Positions 49,354-57,613 of a stretch of DNA of 64,000 nucleotides are shown here, in pieces. Each line of letters begins with the position of its first letter. The stretch's first letter is position 1. The DNA comes from Methanolinea mesophila (GTDB lineage: Archaea > Halobacteriota > Methanomicrobia > Methanomicrobiales > Methanospirillaceae), in the NCBI RefSeq assembly GCF_017873855.1, contig NZ_JAGGKR010000001.1, positions 1,803,529-1,867,528 on the forward strand, in the 5' to 3' direction. A program made the translations under genes and the position numbers. The notes under the pieces are model-generated. The model was not told where the DNA came from. It saw nothing but the letters and a program-made list of their open reading frames with translations, and made no database searches.

Positions 49354-50043
49354 ATGAGCCAGCATTCAGGACACTGGCGATTCGGGACGGTCATGACCCT
49401 GATCCTCCAGGGGTTGATCGTGATGATTCTCATAGCCAGCCTGGTAACCGGGGGACTTATCGCGGTGTTTATTCCTGCGGTCGTCCTCTTCATGACCCTC
49501 ATACCGACCATTATTGAGAGGAAATACAAAGTCGCAATACCATGGTGGATCACGTTCCTGATCGTGCTCTCGCTCTATATCCACCTTGCCGGGGAGTATT
49601 TTACCTGGTATGTCATGTTCTACCCGTATTATGACAAGGTTGCACACCTCATCGCAGGTATTACCGCGGCACTCATCGGATTTACCGCGGTCCTGCTCAT
49701 GGACCGGTACACCGAGAACAACTTCGACCGTTACGTGATCATCCTGATGATTATCATGTTCACCATGGCATTCGGGGCGTTCTGGGAGATCTTCGAGTTT
49801 ACCATGGATACGTTCTTCGGGACGTCCCTTCAGCACGGGAACACGGACACGATGCTCGACCTGATATTCGACCTCTTTGCCGCTATAATCGTGGCGGCAT
49901 TAGGGAATTTCTACCTTAGGCGGCTTTCCAAGTGTGAGTTGATGCACCTGCTCGCGGGAAACCCGAAATTTCCCCTGAAGTACGAGGAAAAACCATGCGA
50001 CGAGAAACCCGAATCACCCTCGCGATACCAAGAAGATAAGTAG
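49354..50043 (+). CDS. YjdF/DUF2238-like membrane protein, paralogue 2
   Basis: The 229-residue protein has about six helices and the same intramembrane motifs as the paralogue at 24365: YYDKVAHLIAG, AFWEIFEFTMDTFFG and NTDTMLDLIFD. It has a longer, charged C-terminal tail (FPLKYEEKPCDEKPESPSR). ATG 49354 preceded by a TATA-like GGATATTTAAGG at 49306-49317. The divergent small membrane protein at 48490 is its partner by analogy with the 24-25 kb locus. Function unknown. Confidence 0.75.
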   Translation: MSQHSGHWRFGTVMTLILQGLIVMILIASLVTGGLIAVFIPAVVLFMTLIPTIIERKYKVAIPWWITFLIVLSLYIHLAGEYFTWYVMFYPYYDKVAHLIAGITAALIGFTAVLLMDRYTENNFDRYVIILMIIMFTMAFGAFWEIFEFTMDTFFGTSLQHGNTDTMLDLIFDLFAAIIVAALGNFYLRRLSKCELMHLLAGNPKFPLKYEEKPCDEKPESPSRYQEDK

Positions 50044-50064
50044 AATAGTCCCGACTATTAGTAA

Positions 50065-50113
50065 AATTTATATAACACAATGTAAAATATACCGTACGTC
50101 AGGGTGACCTGAC
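50065..50113 (+). promoter_or_regulatory. Shared promoter/operator-like element, copy 1
   Basis: ATTTATATAACAC followed by AATGTAAAATATACCGTAC (50079-50097). The last 19 bases match 17 of 19 in 59675-59693, also just after a TATA-like TTTATA. A stem GTCAGG-GTGA-CCTGAC follows here, with a CCTGACCC block common to both sites. The position just downstream of the TATA box suggests a repressor operator. Confidence 0.5.
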
Positions 50114-50193
50114 CCCGCCGATGACAGATTCGGTCGCGGAAATGAAGAATAACGGCACTCCAGTATGTTAAAAGCGTCATTAAGCATCAGTTC

Positions 50194-50361
50194 ATGACAA
50201 TTTCGGATGTGTACGCCGTTCTCCAGACCACCATGATCTGCTTCGTTCGGATCGTCACGCGGGAAGAAAAGACCGATACAGATGCCGTGTGGTTCTTCGC
50301 CGGGATGCTCCGTAACCATTCCCCCACAACCACCAACATTCCGGCGATTCACACGACATGA
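50194..50361 (+). CDS. Possible small protein (55 residues)
   Basis: ATG 50194 to TGA 50361. The product starts MTISDVYAVLQTTMICFVRI and contains VTREEKTDTDAVWFFAGMLR; it looks like a compact helical protein and is ended by a Thr/Pro-rich tail. It lies about 100 bases downstream of the promoter-like element at 50065, which would transcribe it. No strong RBS (GCATCAGTTC) and no known family. The opposite strand has a competing frame that looks poorer. Confidence 0.35.
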   Translation: MTISDVYAVLQTTMICFVRIVTREEKTDTDAVWFFAGMLRNHSPTTTNIPAIHTT

Positions 50362-50566
50362 GCCGGGGAGCCGGATATCCGGCGGGCAGGCCCGAGGGAG
50401 AGGATTCCGGCCTGCCGGATATTTATCATCCGCACCAGTCGCTATTTTCGTGCGTTTAGCGATTTTAATGCGATACCTGATGGCGGATTACCAAAAGGGT
50501 TATCTCGCTTCGCTATCCCTGTTCATTTATACAAAGCAGTGCTCATGATGTGAAGGGGATCCGGGA

Positions 50567-51625
50567 ATGATTGCACTCCGTTTTTACCGCATGTACGATA
50601 TCGGCAGGGAGGTCGACCTCTCCGCCCTGGAACGATCGCTTTCGGAGGGGTATTCGCCTGCCCGGACCAGCTTTTTACGGGTAAGGCCCCAGTCCATCAT
50701 TCTCGAGGAGCCCCCGCTGAAGATCAGGCTCAAACCCCTCGACGTCGATTACCGCGGGACTTCCTCTCACTACACGGTATTTGCGCATATTTACGATTTC
50801 GGCGCGATCAGCCTTTGTTTTGCGTACGAGGACCAGGAAGCACCTCCTTCTCTGCTTATGGATGTCCCGGGCAATTTTCCGGGGCAGTCAGGGTTGAACG
50901 AGTTTTTCACCGCCTACCTTGCGGCACTCGGAGACATTCTTGCACCCCACATCCAGTTCTCCGCTGACAAGGACTTCTTCGAGGAATACACCATTTACGT
51001 CGCAGACCGTATCGATCCCCGGGTCGATCCTGTAGTCCTTCTCACGGGCGAAACGGGTCCCCTCTCGCCGCAGATGCGGGAAGAGATCCTGAAAAACTCC
51101 CTTAGTTATACGAATGAGGATCTGGCCGTCCTGACCTGGGACGGGGCGCTGCTCTTCAGCCCTGAGTACCCCGGTGACCTGATGGAGCTGATCGAGTTTG
51201 CCTGCGTCCAGGTGCTCGAGCTCCGGTACTACGACAGGGAGCTCACCCGGCAGATGTCCAGAATGTACGATGATATCGAGCAGGCGGACCGGCTTCCCCG
51301 CTACCGGCGGAGCCGCCAGTATCACATGATCATGGCGCGGCTGATGGAGACCTATGCGGAGATCTCGGAGATCACCGAGAAGATTCACAACCTGATCAAG
51401 GTCACCGAGGATGTCTATTATGCCCGGGTCTACGCAGCGGTCCTGAACGTGCTCCGGAGCGGGCAATGGAACCAGAGCGTCGCAAGGAAGATCGAGGTCA
51501 TCCAGGAGAATTATTCCATGCTCTCGGACGAGGTGAGGATCCAGCACTCCAACTTCCTCGAATGGGTGATCATCTTCCTGATTGCATTCGAGCTGGTCCT
51601 CGGGATCTGGCAGATCTTCAGGTGA
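50567..51625 (+). CDS. RMD1/YagE (DUF155) family protein
   Basis: The 352-residue protein matches the DUF155 plan: an N-terminal domain of strands (ALRFYRMYDIGREVDLSALE), the family region NSLSYTNEDLAVLTWDGALL, a long helical section (RYYDRELTRQMSRMYDDIEQ; ITEKIHNLIKVTEDVYYARV) and a C-terminal membrane helix (LEWVIIFLIAFELVLGIWQI). Eukaryotic Rmd1/Sif2 relatives are mitochondrial or microtubule-linked; archaeal and bacterial roles are unknown. ATG at 50567 after GGGGATCCGGGA. Monocistronic. Confidence 0.75.
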   Translation: MIALRFYRMYDIGREVDLSALERSLSEGYSPARTSFLRVRPQSIILEEPPLKIRLKPLDVDYRGTSSHYTVFAHIYDFGAISLCFAYEDQEAPPSLLMDVPGNFPGQSGLNEFFTAYLAALGDILAPHIQFSADKDFFEEYTIYVADRIDPRVDPVVLLTGETGPLSPQMREEILKNSLSYTNEDLAVLTWDGALLFSPEYPGDLMELIEFACVQVLELRYYDRELTRQMSRMYDDIEQADRLPRYRRSRQYHMIMARLMETYAEISEITEKIHNLIKVTEDVYYARVYAAVLNVLRSGQWNQSVARKIEVIQENYSMLSDEVRIQHSNFLEWVIIFLIAFELVLGIWQIFR

Positions 51626-51763
51626 TCCGGGAGTCCACTGGAAAAGATCTCTCCATCGGCTGAACAGGACCTGGCAGGGAACCGGATGACCGGTTGGCCG
51701 GTGGCATCCGGGCAGGATCACGGATGAAGCCGGGCCGGCTGTCCAGCCGGGATGAATTGATCG

Positions 51764-52876
51764 TCAGAGGCTGGTCATGAACCTGTCCCTGATCTGCGCC
51801 GGGGTGAGGGGGATGTTGTCCACCGTCGCATTGCCGGGTTCAAGGAGCACATGTACGAAATTCGGCCCGTCATTGAGCTCGGCGATCGCGCTGTCAAGGC
51901 TCTCCCGGTCTTCGACCTTCCAGGTGCGGGTAAACCCGGCCCCGAGCGCGATCAGCTCGAGATCGGCCGACCGGTACGCGGGGGTAAGCTGGTTTCCGGT
52001 ACTTCCGAACGCCCCGTTGTCGAGGCAGAATATGGTCAGATTCCGCGGTTTTTTGGTAGCGATCACCGGAAGTATTCCGGTCCCGAGGAGACTCCCGTCT
52101 CCGTCAATCACCCACACGTCCCGCGCGGTTCCCTGTGAGAGCCCGAGGCCGATGGGGGATGCCTGGGTATAACTCCCCAGCATGTAAAAATTCAGCGGGC
52201 GGTCCAGGGCTGCATAAAGCTCTTTACCAGGGACCCCGATGTTCGAGACCACCGCCTGCTGGTCGAGGTGACCTGCGATGACCCGGATCGCGTCGTACCG
52301 GGTCATGGACGGGTTCTCTACCCGGCGTCGGAACACGATCGAGGTCTCCCTACTGCGGGAGATCGTTTCGCACCCTGTCCGGCAGGTGTGATCTCCCTTC
52401 CAGGCCCCGGGGAGAATAAGGGCGACGTGGGGCGTGGCACATTCAAAGGCGCGCTCTATAAGATCCCCAATCTTCGGCATTTCCCCATGGGTCCTGATTA
52501 TCGTGTAGGGAATACCGGCCGATTTGAGTATCTCCGGGAGCGCACGATTGAACGGCACCTGGGCAGGGATAACCTCGTCCTGGACCCCCCGCCAGCTCGC
52601 CAGGATCGGCAGGGGAAGTGTGTAGGTGCAGGTAAGAGAGAGAAGTGCATTGAGCGAATTCCCAAGCCCGGAGCTCTGGATGACCATCGCAGGCTTCATC
52701 CCGGCAAGGTACGCCCCCGCGGAGACGCCTATCCCGTCTTCCTCCCTGGTCAGCCCTACATGATTGAACGCTTCGGGAATCATGAAACAGAGATCCTTTG
52801 CCTTATCGCAGGGTATGGAGGATACGAGATCTATCCCGTGCTCTTTCAGTATCGAGATGACAACGTCCTCATACAT
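51764..52876 (-). CDS. comDE: Sulfopyruvate decarboxylase, fused ComD-ComE
   Basis: The 370-residue protein decarboxylates 3-sulfopyruvate to sulfoacetaldehyde, a late step of coenzyme M synthesis. The first 165 residues (ComD) hold the TPP-activating glutamate region (GLTREEDGIGVSAGAYLAG), and the C-terminal half (ComE) holds the TPP-binding GDGSLLGTGILPV with LDNGAFGSTG. In Methanocaldococcus these are two proteins; the single-chain form is known in Methanosarcina and Methanomicrobiales. It is the last gene of the coenzyme M operon, overlapping cysteate synthase by 8 bases. ATG 52876. Confidence 0.92.
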   Translation of the reverse strand: MYEDVVISILKEHGIDLVSSIPCDKAKDLCFMIPEAFNHVGLTREEDGIGVSAGAYLAGMKPAMVIQSSGLGNSLNALLSLTCTYTLPLPILASWRGVQDEVIPAQVPFNRALPEILKSAGIPYTIIRTHGEMPKIGDLIERAFECATPHVALILPGAWKGDHTCRTGCETISRSRETSIVFRRRVENPSMTRYDAIRVIAGHLDQQAVVSNIGVPGKELYAALDRPLNFYMLGSYTQASPIGLGLSQGTARDVWVIDGDGSLLGTGILPVIATKKPRNLTIFCLDNGAFGSTGNQLTPAYRSADLELIALGAGFTRTWKVEDRESLDSAIAELNDGPNFVHVLLEPGNATVDNIPLTPAQIRDRFMTSL

Positions 52877-54146
52877 GGTGCTTCACCCAGTCCAGGAGCT
52901 CGCGGGTGCCGTCATCGACCCTGGATCCCGCGGGTACCGTGAGGGCCGCAGAGACGGGTAGTAACGTGTAGTCTTCGCGCACTCTCCGGTACCCCCCGCC
53001 GGTAATATTCAGCAGGACTGTCCCGTTTCTTTCTAGTTCCCCTGCTTCACACGCGGACACGAGGGACGCTGTACAGACCGATGCCGCCGGATCGAGGTCG
53101 ATCCCCTCGGTGTCCGCGAACAGTTTCTCCGCGGCACGGGCCTCATCGTTGGACACCGCATACATCTCTCCCCGGGTATCAGAAAGCGCGTCGAAGACAC
53201 CCCCCCTGATGGAGAAGGGCGGTTCCCGGTTGGTGAGGACATCGGAATACACCTCCCCGATCGCATGCTTTGCATCCGGCATGTCCTTCTCGGGGACGAG
53301 GTACCTCCTTCGTTCATTCCAGGCGGAGACCATGGGTATGAAAGGGAGGTTCTGGCAGAGACGGAGCGAGGGAAGGACAGGCCCGAACCGGCCGTCGCCT
53401 TTAAGCCGAAGCGCAGCCTCCCAGGCCGAGATCCCCCCTGTCCCGCTCCCCACCGCCTGGAAATAATAATCCGGCATCCTCCCGATGGTGACCGCGGCAT
53501 CGAGCATCACCGTTCCCATCCCGTCCCTGCGGGCCACGTTCTTCGCACCGCCTTCGGCGAGGAACCCGGGGAGCGTGCATACTTCCCGGCTGAACGCTAT
53601 CGCATCGGTATAATCACCCCGGACCGCGATGACAAATGCCTGCCGGGCCGGGGCGGTAGTCCAGAGACGGGAGAGCGCGGTCTCGGGCACTACCACCACC
53701 ACCGGCGTGCCCGTAACGGCGGATACCTGGAGAAACGCCCGGGCGGTATTCCCTGCGGATGCGATGACCAGCACTCCGGGCCTTCGTTCCCTCTGGCGGA
53801 TGACCGTGGGGATCGCTTCCAGCTCCTTGAATGAGCAGGTGGTGATCGCCGCACCCCGTTCCGGCCAGTAGCCGTTGAAATCTATGAAAAGATTATCGAT
53901 ATGCAGCTCCCTCGCGAGCCCCTCGCTCCGGTAGCAGACGGGGCCTGCATCCAGGGGGAGCGTATGGCCTATGGGGAGCCAGTCGCAGAACCGGAAGATC
54001 CCCGGGGATTCGCGGAGCTGCAACTGGCGGCTCGAATACTCGGTCCGCAGGAGCGACACATGCCCATCCGGGCAATCGAGGGTATAGCGATCCCTCACCA
54101 CCTCGCCGCCTTCGAGACACCGCAGGCGATATTTTTCGACCGTCAC
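52869..54146 (-). CDS. Cysteate synthase (PLP-dependent, threonine synthase-like)
   Basis: The 425-residue protein converts O-phosphoserine and sulfite to L-cysteate, the route to coenzyme M in Methanosarcinales and Methanomicrobiales. PLP-binding Lys107 is in TTCSFKELEA, with the phosphate-binding ASAGNTARAF and the late GSGTGGISAW, all as in the threonine-synthase fold group; LCQNLPFIPMVSAW is a family-typical segment. GTG 54146 overlaps the previous stop (GTGA) and has GGAGG five bases upstream. Its position directly before comDE supports the assignment over threonine synthase. A transaminase must convert cysteate to sulfopyruvate; it is not in this locus. Confidence 0.92.
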   Translation of the reverse strand: MTVEKYRLRCLEGGEVVRDRYTLDCPDGHVSLLRTEYSSRQLQLRESPGIFRFCDWLPIGHTLPLDAGPVCYRSEGLARELHIDNLFIDFNGYWPERGAAITTCSFKELEAIPTVIRQRERRPGVLVIASAGNTARAFLQVSAVTGTPVVVVVPETALSRLWTTAPARQAFVIAVRGDYTDAIAFSREVCTLPGFLAEGGAKNVARRDGMGTVMLDAAVTIGRMPDYYFQAVGSGTGGISAWEAALRLKGDGRFGPVLPSLRLCQNLPFIPMVSAWNERRRYLVPEKDMPDAKHAIGEVYSDVLTNREPPFSIRGGVFDALSDTRGEMYAVSNDEARAAEKLFADTEGIDLDPAASVCTASLVSACEAGELERNGTVLLNITGGGYRRVREDYTLLPVSAALTVPAGSRVDDGTRELLDWVKHHV

Positions 54147-55390
54147 ATATCCTCCAGTTTTCCAGTGACCTGGAATTCTCCCTCCAGGATAAGGGTCTTT
54201 AAGTATTCACATAACCTCAATGCCCGCGCCCGGTCGGACTGGCGGAGCGTAACGGGCACGGTGCGGTGCCCGACATTCAAGTTACCGAGCTCGCCGTGGA
54301 AGGCCCCTCCGGGGCAGACCCCGACACAGGTCCCGCAATTCACGCAGAGCCCGGGGTCTATCCCGGTCCCCGGTAGTATCGCGCCCGTCGGACAGTATCC
54401 CGCTGCTTCGCAGGTTTCGCACCGGATGCAGGAACCCTCGGTATAGGTAACGGTCAGGTCGGTCCCGTTCCAGACCTCCCCGTAGTGGGATGCCGCAACA
54501 GGGACCCGGTTGTTGATGTCCGAGACGGGAAGCGGAATCTCTTCGTTCGTCACCCGTAACCGTGTGAGGATTGCATCGTCCAGGACCGGGATTGGGATCG
54601 CCACCGAGGAGGTACATTCGGGCCCGGAGGAAGTGACGAACCCGCCCATCATCTCCGGGATCATCCGGTGCATCTCGCAGAACGCGGCGATATTCGGTTT
54701 ATCCCTGCTGCTCCGCGTTCCCTGGCCCATGATATACCCGGCTCCCCCGTTTAGAAGGATACGGGTCCCCACCCCTATCGTCGAGAGATTGGGGTCGTTT
54801 TGCAGCGGGTTGATATCTCCGCAGCCACTGACGGAGATCTCCCCGGAAGGCCCCGAAAGCCCCCGTACGGAGAAGATGGTGTTTACCACCCCGGGACGCG
54901 GGTTCAGGTACGCCCCGTAATTTTTAAAGGCACTGCGGGTGGTGATGATCCGGGCGGAGCCCATCTCCCTGAGGGTTATCGACCGGGAAAACCTCTTCCC
55001 CCCGGCCTCGATCTCCACATCGACCAGGGACCCCGCGACGAGGTCGCGGAAGAGGTGGCCCCCCCCGTAGGAATTATCGGCCCGGGAGGTGCCGTATATC
55101 ACAAGGTCCACAGAACCGAGCCGTTCGTTCGGGCATGGCCCGGGTATTGCGGGCACCCCGTTCAGCCATGCCCTCTCGGCCCGGTCGAAAGAACCGGGTC
55201 CGGAGACCGGCACGTGGAGCACCGCGATGGTCCCGGACATTACCCCGAACGTCCCCGTGGTAACCACGTCGACATCCTTCGCGGAGATTCGCTCACCTCT
55301 CCCTGTAAGATCCTTCAGTTCGGCCGCGGTGTATACAACCGCGTCTCCCCGTGTGATCCTGTCATTAATCTCCTCAATGGTCTTTTTCAC
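54143..55390 (-). CDS. Methanogenesis marker 16-like metalloprotein (COG1900/DUF39 plus ferredoxin domain)
   Basis: The 415-residue protein has an N-terminal DUF39/COG1900 domain (TIEEINDRITRGDAVVYTAA; GTFGVMSGTIAVLHVP; GNTSRADN-like LVIYGTSRADNSYGGGH) and a C-terminal two-cluster ferredoxin domain: CIRCETCEAAGYCPTGA and CVNCGTCVGVCPGG. DUF39 proteins with ferredoxin modules take part in sulfide-dependent homocysteine formation in methanogens; the marker 16 branch is restricted to methanogens and of unproven function. GTG start 55390 with GGTGG upstream. The gene overlaps cysteate synthase by 4 bases, linking it to sulfur metabolism of coenzyme M. Confidence 0.82.
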   Translation of the reverse strand: MKKTIEEINDRITRGDAVVYTAAELKDLTGRGERISAKDVDVVTTGTFGVMSGTIAVLHVPVSGPGSFDRAERAWLNGVPAIPGPCPNERLGSVDLVIYGTSRADNSYGGGHLFRDLVAGSLVDVEIEAGGKRFSRSITLREMGSARIITTRSAFKNYGAYLNPRPGVVNTIFSVRGLSGPSGEISVSGCGDINPLQNDPNLSTIGVGTRILLNGGAGYIMGQGTRSSRDKPNIAAFCEMHRMIPEMMGGFVTSSGPECTSSVAIPIPVLDDAILTRLRVTNEEIPLPVSDINNRVPVAASHYGEVWNGTDLTVTYTEGSCIRCETCEAAGYCPTGAILPGTGIDPGLCVNCGTCVGVCPGGAFHGELGNLNVGHRTVPVTLRQSDRARALRLCEYLKTLILEGEFQVTGKLEDM

Positions 55391-55401
55391 GGGAATTCCA
55401 C

Positions 55402-56058
55402 CTAATCTATCCTGATGTCCTCCACCCGCACGTGAAGCCCCGAGGATTTCCCGAGCACCATCATGACCACTCCGGTATGGGCACGCTGCATCATACAGAA
55501 GGAAGGGAGAAAAAACTGCCGGAGCCCGAAGCCGGGGGGGTTTTTCACCACCCGGGCGATCCCTTCGAACCCGACCACGTGGTACGCCTGGATATCCTTG
55601 ACCTGTGCATCCCTGGCCCGCTGCGGACCGACCGTATGGCAGGAGAGCACCCCGGTGACGGGGTTGGCATCGATCACCGACAGCACGTGCTGGATGGGAC
55701 AGCCCGCGCCCATCGGCCTCCCGAGTACGATATCCCCGCTTCTGATGTCCCAGCGTTCGACGAGATCAGGGCGGAACGGGTGGATAATCTTCCGGGCCGA
55801 GGGCTCGCCCGGGAGCGGGATCAACACAAAATCGTACTCCCTGCCGCATATATCCGTCCCTTTCGGGGAGGTGATGGGAATGTGCAGGTCCGGTGCCCGA
55901 CTTTCAAAAAAGGGGCATTCCGGATAATCTTTCTCCCCGCAGGAGACGAGGGCCATGAACTCCTCGCAGCTCCGTGCCCCGCAGGCCCCGCAGTTCTTCC
56001 CCGGGGGCTGCCAGGAGCGGGTATCAGTCCCCGCGGAACAGGTCGTCGGCACCTTCAA
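55402..56058 (-). CDS. [4Fe-4S] domain protein of the coenzyme M locus
   Basis: The 218-residue protein begins with a four-Cys motif (NCGACGARSCEEFMALVSC, then YPECPF) of the [4Fe-4S] domain type found in the corrinoid Fe-S protein and similar reductase partners. The rest (EYDFVLIPLPGEPSARKIIH; GRPMGAGCPIQHVLSVID; GVLSCHTVGPQRARD) is a conserved-looking domain not recognised by me. TTG 56058 is chosen as start since GGTGAG lies about 6 bases upstream; it overlaps the GTPase gene by 35 bases. Electron delivery or cluster transfer for the neighbouring metalloprotein is inferred. Confidence 0.72.
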   Translation of the reverse strand: MKVPTTCSAGTDTRSWQPPGKNCGACGARSCEEFMALVSCGEKDYPECPFFESRAPDLHIPITSPKGTDICGREYDFVLIPLPGEPSARKIIHPFRPDLVERWDIRSGDIVLGRPMGAGCPIQHVLSVIDANPVTGVLSCHTVGPQRARDAQVKDIQAYHVVGFEGIARVVKNPPGFGLRQFFLPSFCMMQRAHTGVVMMVLGKSSGLHVRVEDIRID

Positions 56059-56731
56059 GTTTTCTCACCACCCCGGAATGTTTTTGCCACCCGATCTCCT
56101 GTTTTCCCACACATATGGTGCATACCCCAAGGGGCGGTATTCCCCTGAGAGTTATCGTCCCGGGATCCTCGATCTCGTCCGTCTGCTCGATCGCTCTCAT
56201 GAGGTAGCGAAGGCCGGTTCCCTGGATGGCGTTGGTCTCTATAATCTCCACGTGGGGCGCGACCTCTTTTGTCCGTTCCCGGAACACCTCTTTCTCAGAC
56301 TGGGACACCAGGTCGGTCTTGGTGATTACCGCGATGTCGGCGAGCGATATCATGGGCCCCATCTTGAGGGGGGAGTTCATCCCGCTCACCGCCGAAAGAA
56401 CGACAATCCCCAGTGACTGTGTGGTGTAGGGCGAACACCGGAGGCAGAGGCCGGCGCTTTCCACGATAAATATCTCTGCACCGTTCTCTTCCGCCCAGGA
56501 GAGCGCGTCGGCGAGGACCATGATCCCGGTGTGGTCGGGACAGAGGTCCCCGGAGTATACTTTTCTGGCCGGGATGCCGAACTCTGCCCTCAGCTCCTCG
56601 TCCTCGAACGCCCGTACCACATCGATCTTGAGGAAGGCAACCCTTTTTTTCCCGAGGAAGTGCCTGATAATCTGCCTTGCTACCGCGGTCTTCCCGGCAC
56701 TTGGCGGACCGGCGATGACGATCAGTTTCAT
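56024..56731 (-). CDS. HypB/CooC-like P-loop GTPase of the coenzyme M locus
   Basis: The 235-residue protein has Walker A (MKLIVIAGPPSAGKTA, 8-15), a Walker B-like acidic strand (AEIFIVESAGLCLRC), the guanine-specificity motif TKTD (AVITKTDLVSQSE), and two CxxC pairs (LCLRCSPY and VCTICVGKQ) that would bind a metal. It resembles HypB or the MMAA/CooC-type metallochaperone GTPases. Lying between an ABC ATPase and an Fe-S protein, it is probably a maturation or metal/cofactor insertion factor. ATG 56731 overlaps the previous stop by 4 bases. Confidence 0.76.
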   Translation of the reverse strand: MKLIVIAGPPSAGKTAVARQIIRHFLGKKRVAFLKIDVVRAFEDEELRAEFGIPARKVYSGDLCPDHTGIMVLADALSWAEENGAEIFIVESAGLCLRCSPYTTQSLGIVVLSAVSGMNSPLKMGPMISLADIAVITKTDLVSQSEKEVFRERTKEVAPHVEIIETNAIQGTGLRYLMRAIEQTDEIEDPGTITLRGIPPLGVCTICVGKQEIGWQKHSGVVRKLEGADDLFRGD

Positions 56732-57549
56732 GCCGGAAAACCCTTCTCCACCAGCAGCTCGCCTGCCCGGATCCTCTCCCTGAACATGCAGAGGGTGACG
56801 TCCATTCGTTCCACCATCTCCAGCACCTGCCGCTCTTTTCCCTTCGGTTCGAGTATCTTTTCAACAGCCCCGTTTCTCATTACCACCCTTCTGTCCGAGA
56901 GGAGGGATACCAGCGGGTCGTGGGTGACGAATATCACGGACTTGCAATGTTCCTTTAAGACCCGGATCACCTTTTCCCGAAATATGCCGGCATTTTCAAC
57001 CTCATCGAGGAGAATAAGGGGCGCATTGCTGACCAGGATGGCGTCGGCTACCATCAGGGAACGGGTCTGCCCCCCGGAAAGGGCGGTGATCCTGCAGGAA
57101 GGCTGGATCTGTTCCCCGGTGAACTGGTTGGCCAGGTCGATCGTCTCCCGGACGATTCCAGGGTCCTGTAATTTACGTGCCTTCACGTGCATAGTGAGGA
57201 ATGCCTCTACCGTGAGGTCGGCGAGGCACTTGGTGTTCTGGGTGATCAGCGCCACCGGCTTCATCGAGGGGTCACGGATATACTCCTCGGGGGGAACTCT
57301 TCCGTTTACCAGGACGGTCCTCCCCGTTGCCGTGTCGTTCTGGGCGAATACCTCGATATCGTTGATCAGTGCGGTCTTCCCCGAACCGGTAGGTCCTACG
57401 ATGGACAAGGTATCCCCGGGGCGGATCACCAGAGAATCGAACTTCTCGGGCCGTCCCTGCTTGTCGTGGCCGGGAAGGATGGTGATCTCGCTGATGGCGC
57501 AGGTGTCCATGGAGTATACATGGTACGGGGGAATAAAATACATTTGCAT
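56728..57549 (-). CDS. Soluble ABC-type ATPase of the coenzyme M locus
   Basis: The 273-residue protein has Walker A GPTGSGKT, signature ALSGGQTRSLMVADAIL, Walker B APLILLDEVENAG and switch His (VIFVTHDP), but no permease gene is nearby, so it is probably a soluble ATPase, as in component A2 of methyl-coenzyme M reductase activation or in assembly systems. The DEVENAG loop after Walker B, in place of DEPTxxLD, is unusual. Start ATG 57549; a shorter start at 57510 (MDTCAISEITIL) is possible. It heads the six-gene minus-strand operon and is divergent from the HTH regulator, 64 bases apart. Confidence 0.75.
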   Translation of the reverse strand: MQMYFIPPYHVYSMDTCAISEITILPGHDKQGRPEKFDSLVIRPGDTLSIVGPTGSGKTALINDIEVFAQNDTATGRTVLVNGRVPPEEYIRDPSMKPVALITQNTKCLADLTVEAFLTMHVKARKLQDPGIVRETIDLANQFTGEQIQPSCRITALSGGQTRSLMVADAILVSNAPLILLDEVENAGIFREKVIRVLKEHCKSVIFVTHDPLVSLLSDRRVVMRNGAVEKILEPKGKERQVLEMVERMDVTLCMFRERIRAGELLVEKGFPA

Positions 57550-57613
57550 TATTCTAGTTATTAATTACCTATTAAGGAAATATTATTAATAATAATTATA
57601 CTATGGTATTATA

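Larger units (their letters stand above)
50044..50566. other. Intergenic region with shared element and one small ORF
   Basis: Contains the element at 50065-50097 repeated at 59664-59693, a small hairpin GTCAGG/CCTGAC (50098-50113) directly after it, and a 55-residue reading frame (50194-50361). The remaining 200 bases before 50567 are featureless apart from an AT-rich TTCATTTATACAAAG at 50521-50535 that may be the promoter of the next gene. Confidence 0.5.

Noticed and set aside
50068-50352. Minus-strand frame of 94 residues in the gap before the RMD1-like gene
   Set aside because: It crosses the shared element and the competing plus-strand small ORF has better codon texture.
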